Under the pieces are notes generated by a model, which saw only the letters and a list, made by a program, of their open reading frames with translations, was not told the DNA's origin and did no database searches. From assembly GCA_030672545.1 (NCBI GenBank), contig DAOVGF010000024.1, positions 1-19,645 on the forward strand: a DNA stretch of 19,645 nt, given 5' to 3'. How positions within the stretch are numbered: position 1 is the first letter of the stretch; the number at the start of each line of letters is the position of its first letter. The position numbers and the translations under genes were made by a program. Source of the DNA: Candidatus Aerophobota bacterium (GTDB lineage: Bacteria > Aerophobota > Aerophobia > Aerophobales > Aerophobaceae). Of the stretch, positions 14,013-19,645 are shown piece by piece.

Positions 14013-14987
14013 TTGTCAAACTTAGTTAACCGCAAGCAACCCAATGATCTGTTCCGGCGCTACTTTGGTAATCCTATCCTTACGCCATCAATTTGGCCGT
14101 ATCCGGCGAATGCCGTCTTTAACCCTGCTGCCACGGAATTTCAAGCGGAAACGCTCCTTTTGGTCCGGGTCGAGGACCTGCGAGGTTTTTCTCACTTTAC
14201 TATGGCTCTAAGCAAGGATGGTAAAACAAACTGGCGTGTTTCTTCGTCTCCAACTGTGGAACCAGAGGTGAATTTGCGGGAAGAAAGGTGGGGCCTGGAG
14301 GATCCTCGAATTGTCTGGCTGGAAGAAAAACAGAAATACGCTATTACCTATGTCTCTTTTTCCCGGGGAGGTCCGCTGGTTTCCCTGATGATGACTGAGG
14401 ATTTTCAGACTTTTAAGCGGACAGGTCCTCTCTTGCCACCTGAAGACAAAGATGCTTCTCTGTTCCCCCGGCGTATCAAGGGTCGATTTGCTCTTATTCA
14501 CCGGCCGATAATCAGGGGAGAAGCTCACATATGGATTTCTTTTTCACCTGATCTAAGATACTGGGGGGACCATCGAGTGGTTATTCCCACCAGACCAGGA
14601 TGGTGGGATTGTCATAGAGTAGGGCTGGGACCGCAACCGGTTGAAACCCCGGAAGGTTGGTTGATTATCTATCACGGAGTTAGACTGGCTGCTTCAGGTA
14701 GTATCTATCGTGTGGGTCTGGCTTTGCTGGATTTGGATGAACCCTGGAAGGTGGTCTGTCGTGGCGAGCAGTGGGTTTTAAGCCCTCAGGAGTCATACGA
14801 ACAGATAGGTGATGTTCCAGGTGTGGTGTTTCCTAATGGGGTGATTGTAGACAGGAATTTAAATGAACTTCGCCTTTATTATGGTGCCGCCGACACAGTA
14901 GTCGGATTGGCCGTAGCGAATCTGGACGAGCTTATTCAGCGCCTTAAGTTTTGTCAAAAAACAAAGTCATCCGGAAATGACCGATAA
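14013..14987 (+). CDS. GH130-family glycoside phosphorylase/hydrolase
   Basis: GH130 enzymes phosphorolyse or hydrolyse beta-mannosides (beta-1,4- or beta-1,2-mannosides), usually releasing mannose-1-phosphate. The 324-residue five-blade-propeller protein shows NPAA (37-40), VRVEDLRGFS (51-60), the catalytic-acid motif GLEDPRI (94-100, D97), KDASLFPRR (146-154), HRP (163-165) and the later GWLIIYHGV segment. The TTG start has AAAGGAG (13998-14004) eight bases upstream, and no signal peptide is seen, so it is cytoplasmic. It is coupled to the next GT4 gene by a three-base gap. Which GH130 subgroup, and whether it uses phosphate, cannot be decided here. The pairing with a glycosyltransferase suggests turnover of an intracellular mannan-like glycan. 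Confidence 0.9.
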   Translation: MSNLVNRKQPNDLFRRYFGNPILTPSIWPYPANAVFNPAATEFQAETLLLVRVEDLRGFSHFTMALSKDGKTNWRVSSSPTVEPEVNLREERWGLEDPRIVWLEEKQKYAITYVSFSRGGPLVSLMMTEDFQTFKRTGPLLPPEDKDASLFPRRIKGRFALIHRPIIRGEAHIWISFSPDLRYWGDHRVVIPTRPGWWDCHRVGLGPQPVETPEGWLIIYHGVRLAASGSIYRVGLALLDLDEPWKVVCRGEQWVLSPQESYEQIGDVPGVVFPNGVIVDRNLNELRLYYGAADTVVGLAVANLDELIQRLKFCQKTKSSGNDR

Positions 14988-14990
14988 CTT

Positions 14991-16166
14991 ATGAGAAAAA
15001 ATCAACTTAAATTCCCCAGAATTTTCTTTGTCAGTTCTTATCCTCCTCGCCGTTGCGGGATAGCTACTTTTACTTTTGATTTGGTTAGAGCAGTCTCTGA
15101 GCTCCAGGGACCGACTGGTGACCAGAGGAGGATTCCTCTGGTAGCTGCTCTCAACGATATTGCTGAGGGATATGATTATCCCCAGGAGGTCGTTCTGGAA
15201 ATCAACCAACAACAGCCGCTGGATTACCGGAAGGCGGCCGATTTTATCAATTCTTCTCCGGCCCAGGTGGTTTGTCTCCAACATGAATTTGGTATTTTTG
15301 GCGGGAGAAGCGGAATCTATATCCTTGACCTCTTAGAGAACCTGAAGAAGCCGGTGGTTACTACTCTGCATAGGATGCTTCGGGCACCTGATAGAGAGGA
15401 ATTTGATGTTTTGAGATCTGTTTGCCGTTGTTCAACTTTTGTGGTAGTACTGGCCAAAAGGGCTATTGAATTCCTGAAAGAAGTCTATGGTGTTCCCCGG
15501 GAAAAAATTTTCATGATTTATCACGGGGCCCCGAATGTGCCCTTTTTTAGTCCTTCCCAGTACAAAGACAAAATTGAGGCTCAGGGACGTCCCTTGATTC
15601 TTACCTCTGGTTTAATTAACCCGAACAAGGGTATTGAGACGGCTATCGAGGCTATGGTTTTGGTGGCCCGAGAGCTTCCTGAGGTTCTTTACCTCATACT
15701 TGGAGCGACTCATCCCCGGGTCTTACGAGGCTTCGGTGAGAAATACAGACTTTCCCTGGAAAGACGGGTTGCCGAAAGTAAATTGAGAAAACAGGTGCGT
15801 TTTCAGAACCGGTTCGTCAGTGCGGATAAGCTCTTTACCTATCTGGCCGCAGCGGATATTTATTTGACCCCTTATCCCTCAAAGGAGCAAATCTCCTCAG
15901 GGACTCTTACTCAGGCCCTGGCTTTTGGTAAGGCTGTTATTTCCACACCATACTGGTACGCCCAGGAACTGCTGGCTTACGGAAGAGGCTGTATTATCCC
16001 GTTTGGGGATGTCAGAGCTATGGCAGAAGAAATAATTTACCTTCTCAAGAACGATAGGGAACGGGATGCTCTGCGGAGAAAAGCATATCAATTTAGCCGG
16101 CGGCTGATATGGCCAAGAGTGGCCCGTGCCTATCTGGCCCTCTTTAGACGAGCCATTGGTAGATAG
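14991..16166 (+). CDS. GT4 glycosyltransferase paired with GH130
   Basis: A 391-residue GT-B family 4 enzyme. The N-terminal domain begins FVSSYPPRRCGIATFTFDL-like (13-31), with QHEFGIFGGRSG (97-108) and TLHRML (125-130). The C-terminal donor domain has SGLINPNKGIETAIEA (206-221). The usual acidic E-x7-E motif is replaced by KEQISSGTLTQALAFGKAV (298-316), then STPYWYAQELLAYGRG (318-333) and a PFGD segment. This variant belongs to a recognisable GT4 subgroup often beside GH130 genes. The start ATG is three bases after the GH130 stop with no strong Shine-Dalgarno, so translation is probably coupled. The likely role is elongation of a mannose-containing glycan, with the partner degrading or recycling it. 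Confidence 0.85.
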   Translation: MRKNQLKFPRIFFVSSYPPRRCGIATFTFDLVRAVSELQGPTGDQRRIPLVAALNDIAEGYDYPQEVVLEINQQQPLDYRKAADFINSSPAQVVCLQHEFGIFGGRSGIYILDLLENLKKPVVTTLHRMLRAPDREEFDVLRSVCRCSTFVVVLAKRAIEFLKEVYGVPREKIFMIYHGAPNVPFFSPSQYKDKIEAQGRPLILTSGLINPNKGIETAIEAMVLVARELPEVLYLILGATHPRVLRGFGEKYRLSLERRVAESKLRKQVRFQNRFVSADKLFTYLAAADIYLTPYPSKEQISSGTLTQALAFGKAVISTPYWYAQELLAYGRGCIIPFGDVRAMAEEIIYLLKNDRERDALRRKAYQFSRRLIWPRVARAYLALFRRAIGR

Positions 16167-16885
16167 GAATTGAGTATTGTCTTATTGAGATTGCTGCCAG
16201 GCCAGGGATCCAATTAATTATACCTTACCAGACAGAATCTTGGCTAGTTCCAGACTCAGGATGACGGCTCCTACTGTCCAGCAATAGTAGGAGAAAAGAA
16301 AGAACTTATTTTCTTTGAGGAGACGGTGCAAAAGTTTTAAGGAAAAATAACCTACCACAAAAGCAGTTGAGATAGCTACTTGTTCTCCGCCATCTGACTG
16401 GAATCCTCTGGCAGGGTCTCTTAGAGCAGCCCAAGAAGCAAGGCTGAATTCGTGAAAGAGGCTATGGAGAATTATCTTAGGAATCGGTTTACTTGATACT
16501 TGAGTTAGGTGTTTGCATAGTCCTGGTCTTTTCAAACAAGTAGTTTACTTGGGGTTGCTTGTCTAAAAAACGTTCAGTTTTGTTGTAGCTTGCAAGAATC
16601 TGCCCTTGCAGTATCAAGATATTATGATAATATAAAAAGCAGAGGGAGTTCTGGTTCAGGTAGCGTATGTATCGTTAGCTCACCGACAAGTTATGCTTAA
16701 ATCTCCTCTTCTAACTAAAGGTTAATAGTTTCTCTGTACTTGGTTAGCAATTGACAGTTATGATGACGTGCAACAATGAAAATGAGGACGGAAGCATGAG
16801 TTGACCGGTGAAGATTCTTACGGCTCAAGCGGTTGCTGGAGCTAAAAAATTCTGTAAATATTCACCAAGGAGGTAATGAGGGTAG
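16167..16885. other. Long intergenic region with an uppP fragment and a possible promoter
   Basis: 719 bases without an intact gene. The left third carries the reverse-strand uppP fragment described separately. Around 16606-16633 lies a weak promoter-like pair (TTGCAG, 16 bases, TAATAT) in AT-rich DNA, and TTGACA occurs at 16751-16756 without a convincing -10. Nothing else was recognised. The right end holds the ribosome site AAGGAGGT (16867-16874) for the following gene. Confidence 0.5.
16218..16535 (-). pseudogene. uppP: C-terminal fragment of undecaprenyl-diphosphatase
   Basis: The reverse strand encodes up to 105 residues, of which about the last 60 read like the end of UppP/BacA. Residues ~54-96 contain ISTAFVVGYFSLKLLHRLL, then FFLFSYYCWTVGAVILSLEL, matching the family's last two membrane helices and the usual [F/W]-x-Y-R-[I/V]-x-x-G pattern, with Arg replaced by Cys. 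The two catalytic regions (ExxxxPISSTGH and PGxSRSG) are absent, and no remnant was found upstream in any reverse frame. UppP is normally ~265 residues, so this is a non-functional relic. No ribosome site was evident at its ATG. Confidence 0.55.
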
Positions 16886-18268
16886 ATGGAAGAGAAGAAG
16901 CATCGGCTGTTCAACAAATCTAAGAGAAAACACATCTTGATAATCACTAATCATGGTTGTCATGCTCCGGTTATTGAGGTAACCACAGATACTGGGGGGC
17001 AGAATTTCTATGTCAACGGTCTTTCTTTCGCGCTGGTAAAACACCGATACAAGGTGACCATATTGAATAGAGGTGGTTACAGACACCCGATAACCAAGGT
17101 TTTACATAAAGGAATAGTCTATTATGATGGTGTTTGGGGCGAGAAAGGGATTTATTGTCGTTTGATCTATTTAGAAGATGGAGAAAACAGATTTATTCCC
17201 AAAGAACGCTTAAAAAGGCACAACCTTATTCAGGAAAAAGACTTCTTTTTCAGCTTGGCTAAAGAAATCGGGATGAAGCTGAGAGACATATATTTTATGA
17301 ATTCTCACTACTGGGATGGAGGAGTTTTGGGTGGGTTAATAAATGAAGAATTAGCAAAAAAGAATAACTATCACATTCCTCATATATGGACGCCACACTC
17401 TTTGGGTATCCTCAAAAGGGAAAGTTACCAAGAGACTCCGGAAAAGATCGTAAAAGCCTTGAATTTTCCTTCGCGAATTAGAAGTGAAGAAGAACTCATT
17501 TCTGACGTTGAAGGGATAGTTTCAACATCCAATAAAATAAATGCTACTCTATCGGCTGAGTACGAGTCGCGGGTCAAAAATCATTTTTGGTTTCCTCCCG
17601 GCGTTAACACTAAAAGATTTAAGCCTCGGAGAATAAACCAGTGTAAGAAGGCCTTAAAGATTATTGAAGAAACACTCGGTATGGACAAAGAGGAGCTGAT
17701 TAATTTATTCAAAACGAATATTGTATTCTTAGAGACAAGTAGGACGACGGAATCGAAACAGAAAGACATGATTTTGAAATCTTTCTCACAAATTAACAAC
17801 AGAAATCGGGCTCTCTTAATCATAAATGTTGATCCTACAACGCAAGTATATGGACATATACGGAAAGTATATACTCATCTCAAGAACAAAGAGAACATTG
17901 TTCTGATGGAGAAATATCTTACCGAAGAGGAGATTGCCCAAATATTTTCCCTGGCGAATGTGTACATTACCACTTCGTTAATGGAGGGTTGGGGCATGGC
18001 TGTTCTGGAAGCCGCAGCATCAAAATGCGCAGTTATCTCGTCCAAACATGTGCCTTTTGTTACGGAGGTTCTCAAAGATAATGCGCTGATCGTCAATAAG
18101 AACGACCCCGAATTGTATGCAGAGAAAATAGATATAATGATCCAGGAACCGCACCTTAGACAAAGATTAGCAAATAGGAGTCACAAAATAGCCAACACTC
18201 ACTACTCGTGGTCTGCCCTAACTAAGCAATTTATGGCCCAGATGAGAAAAAGGAGCATAGTTGATTAA
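16886..18268 (+). CDS. Sucrose-phosphate-synthase-like GT4 glycosyltransferase
   Basis: Probably joins a nucleotide sugar to a sugar phosphate (sucrose-6-phosphate or mannosylfructose-phosphate type), the first step to a non-reducing disaccharide solute. The 460-residue protein has the synthase glycine loop TDTGGQNFYV (34-43), HYWDGG (141-146), WTPHSLG (168-174), SRIRSEEELI (196-205), PPGVN (237-241) and the donor E-x7-E pair E367...E375 in EGWGMAVLEAAA. The usual GR..xxKG phosphate motif is altered to TSRTTESKQKD (284-294), retaining R286 and K291. AAGGAGGT lies 11 bases upstream of the ATG. It overlaps the phosphatase gene by eight bases, which strongly supports a two-step pathway. Exact donor and acceptor are open. 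Confidence 0.8.
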   Translation: MEEKKHRLFNKSKRKHILIITNHGCHAPVIEVTTDTGGQNFYVNGLSFALVKHRYKVTILNRGGYRHPITKVLHKGIVYYDGVWGEKGIYCRLIYLEDGENRFIPKERLKRHNLIQEKDFFFSLAKEIGMKLRDIYFMNSHYWDGGVLGGLINEELAKKNNYHIPHIWTPHSLGILKRESYQETPEKIVKALNFPSRIRSEEELISDVEGIVSTSNKINATLSAEYESRVKNHFWFPPGVNTKRFKPRRINQCKKALKIIEETLGMDKEELINLFKTNIVFLETSRTTESKQKDMILKSFSQINNRNRALLIINVDPTTQVYGHIRKVYTHLKNKENIVLMEKYLTEEEIAQIFSLANVYITTSLMEGWGMAVLEAAASKCAVISSKHVPFVTEVLKDNALIVNKNDPELYAEKIDIMIQEPHLRQRLANRSHKIANTHYSWSALTKQFMAQMRKRSIVD

Positions 18269-19094
18269 CCTGCCAGTAATTGCTACTGACCTTGATCGGA
18301 CATTGTTACCCAATGGAAGCCAGGAATACGACGGGTCTATGGCGATTTTTTGTAGGATAATCAGAAATGAGAGGCTCAACCTCATATACGCCACCGGAAG
18401 AAATTTGGAATTGGTTCAAGATGCTATCGCCGAGTTTCGTCTTCCTTACCCTGAGCTGGTAGTGGGAGAAGTCGGCACAAAGATATATTCACGGAGGAAT
18501 CAAGATTTTGTGGAAGATTATCAATGGACGAGACAAATTAGGTCGCTTACCAAGAATTGGAATGTCGACAAGTTCAAGGAAAAGCTTTCTTTGCTCAACC
18601 AGCTGCGCATACAAGAAAGGAACAAAGAAAACGAATTCAAACTCAGCTATTATCTGGACGATCCAAGAGACTCCAGTTTGGTATCAAAGAAGGTTACAGA
18701 AATTATTGAACCTATTTGCAAAGATACCATCGTAGTTTACAGTGTTGACGAAACACGGGATTTAGGATTACTTGATATTCTTCCCCGGAGGGCCACAAAA
18801 CTAGCTGCTCTCGAGTACCTGAGAAAAAAGTTAGGATTGGACCAGCGGGAGATTATTTACTGTGGCGATAGTGGGAACGATACGCTGCCGCTTACCTTTG
18901 GCTACAAATCAATCATCGTCAGAAACGCTGTTTCTGAGTTGAAGAATACTGTTCGACGAATTTCAACTGAAAAAAACATCATCGATAAGCTTTACATAGC
19001 CAGGGGATACAAGAAACTGAATGGATATTATGTCTCCGGAATTATCGAAGGGTTGATAAAATTCAACGTAATATCCCCTCGATATGCAGAATGA
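18261..19094 (+). CDS. HAD-IIB sugar-phosphate phosphatase (sucrose-/mannosylfructose-phosphatase type)
   Basis: Removes the phosphate from the disaccharide phosphate made by the preceding enzyme, pulling synthesis forward. The 277-residue cytoplasmic HAD enzyme shows motif I TDLDRTLL (9-16; nucleophile D10, acid/base D12), motif II ATGR (44-47, T45), K180 (motif III) and motif IV YCGDSGND (200-207; D203, D207). The C-terminal GYYVSGIIEGLIKF (255-268) is the tail found in sucrose-phosphatase relatives. The start is TTG at 18261 with AAGGAG (18250-18255) five bases upstream, inside the end of the synthase gene. The family call is firm, the sugar is not. Confidence 0.87.
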   Translation: MINLPVIATDLDRTLLPNGSQEYDGSMAIFCRIIRNERLNLIYATGRNLELVQDAIAEFRLPYPELVVGEVGTKIYSRRNQDFVEDYQWTRQIRSLTKNWNVDKFKEKLSLLNQLRIQERNKENEFKLSYYLDDPRDSSLVSKKVTEIIEPICKDTIVVYSVDETRDLGLLDILPRRATKLAALEYLRKKLGLDQREIIYCGDSGNDTLPLTFGYKSIIVRNAVSELKNTVRRISTEKNIIDKLYIARGYKKLNGYYVSGIIEGLIKFNVISPRYAE

Positions 19095-19461
19095 GCATAC
19101 CGTAGGACATGCGGAAAAGGCCGTGATTTTCTTATTTTGTGCTTCCTGGTAGAATCCTGTTAAGGGAAAACCGAGGTACATCAGGCAACCAAATTTGAGG
19201 TATGTAGGACAGTGGGGCCTGGGGAAAGAACTCTATTGTTGGAATTCTCGTGTGCTAAGGACTGCCTGAAATCAGCTCGGCTTTTTTGGAAGGGCGAGGC
19301 TTCTGATAGAGTCCTCGATTAATCCATCCTGTTCTCTCACGGGGGAAGTTCACCTAAAGTGTCATCCAACGCCGAAGATTTCATGTGTCGGTATATGTTA
19401 TGGAGACTTCTTTAGAGCCGGCTCGATAAACAGATTTAGATATTGTTAGGTGGAATGTGAG
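19095..19461 (+). other. Intergenic region before the terminal gene
   Basis: 367 bases without an open frame that resembles a gene. A short T-rich stretch (GCTCGGCTTTTTTGG near 19276-19290) has only a three-base stem and is not a convincing terminator. AGGTGG (19448-19453) is a plausible ribosome site for the next gene. No clear promoter or known repeat was seen. Confidence 0.5.
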
Positions 19462-19645
19462 ATGATGGGAAGAAAGAACTTATTCATCAGAGAAGAAGCT
19501 TATCAGGAATCACTCAAAATTCTGGGGAATTGCATCACACCAGACGGTTTCTATGCTTCAGCGATAGCCCGCACAAATAGGAAATCAGCCAGAGATTATT
19601 TGGGCGCTATCAATTGGGCCAATTATCAATCAAAGGGAAAAGAGA
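19462..19645 (+). CDS. Unidentified gene, N-terminal 61 residues only
   Basis: An open frame from ATG 19462 (alternative ATG 19465) to the window end, with AGGTGG eight bases upstream. It begins MMGRKNLFIREEAYQESLKI and continues ILGNCITPDGFYASA. The arrangement of a short amphipathic helix followed by 'C-x-T-P-x-G-F-x-A-S' recalls the N-terminus of debranching-enzyme/GH15-like alpha-toroid glycosidases. The expected RDG/RDA motif is not seen in the visible part, so this is only a suggestion. Position after the disaccharide operon fits a carbohydrate enzyme. Confidence 0.45.
   Translation, partial: MMGRKNLFIREEAYQESLKILGNCITPDGFYASAIARTNRKSARDYLGAINWANYQSKGKE

Noticed and set aside
18963..19181. 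72-codon reverse frame over the end of the phosphatase gene
   Set aside because: Antisense to conserved HAD sequence and no recognisable product.
19218..19235. Similarity of CCTGGGGAAAGAACTCT to CCTGGGGAAAACTCT near 13709
   Set aside because: Short, gapped and without symmetry or context; could be chance.

Overview
The window reads as chromosomal DNA of an uncultured anaerobic bacterium. It has Gram-positive-style strong Shine-Dalgarno sites, frequent TTG/GTG starts and sigma70-type promoters. Three traits point to an acetogen-like, candidate-phylum lineage: folate/corrinoid one-carbon genes, a hexulose-phosphate synthase fused to an RraA-like domain, and a secreted propeller protein ending in a FlgD-like 'YPNPF...VYTLAGELV' domain. 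Such genes are seen in Aerophobetes, Omnitrophota or Atribacterota, but the phylum is only a guess. No CRISPR array, rRNA or tRNA was seen, and no intact transposase.

Layout. 1-1006 (-) is a PAPS-type sulfotransferase whose C-terminus lies beyond the window edge. It is divergent from 1166-3355 (+), a secreted seven-blade-propeller/FnIII protein. A 23-bp perfect inverted repeat closes this GC-richer block. 3505-5555 (+) is a one-carbon block: a corrinoid protein, 5-formyl-THF cyclo-ligase and a methenyl-THF cyclohydrolase (FchA-type) that appears to start at a non-standard codon. 5600-8819 (+) is a tightly overlapping three-gene set (MurG-like glycosyltransferase, flippase-like membrane protein, GT4 glycosyltransferase), probably for an envelope glycolipid or polysaccharide. 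It ends at a terminator-like copy of the same 23-nt repeat. 8942-10604 (+) is queD overlapped by the HPS-RraA fusion. A repeat-rich convergent gap follows.

10833-13511 (-) is hflX, then a 26-codon stump of a flavodoxin/FMN-reductase gene, then a CNNM/CorC-type CBS membrane protein. A compact divergent control region (13573-13655) with two promoters and several palindromes separates hflX from a rightward sugar block. That block holds a GH130 phosphorylase-like protein and a GT4 with a 3-nt gap between them, then a long gap carrying a fragment of uppP on the opposite strand. It continues with a sucrose-phosphate-synthase-like GT4 overlapping a HAD phosphatase, and then the start of an unidentified gene that runs off the end.

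How the genes work together. The SPS-like enzyme plus its phosphatase form the classic two-step route to a non-reducing disaccharide solute (sucrose or mannosylfructose type). The GH130/GT4 pair upstream probably builds and phosphorolyses a mannose-containing glycan. The one-carbon block handles the formyl-, methenyl- and methyl-level folate pool plus corrinoid methyl transfer. HPS-RraA could make ribulose-5-phosphate or handle formaldehyde. The most notable items are the unusual FchA start, the HPS-RraA fusion overlapping queD, the solute operon, the two gene fragments and the repeat families used at operon ends. I did not see a clearly novel defence or mobile system.
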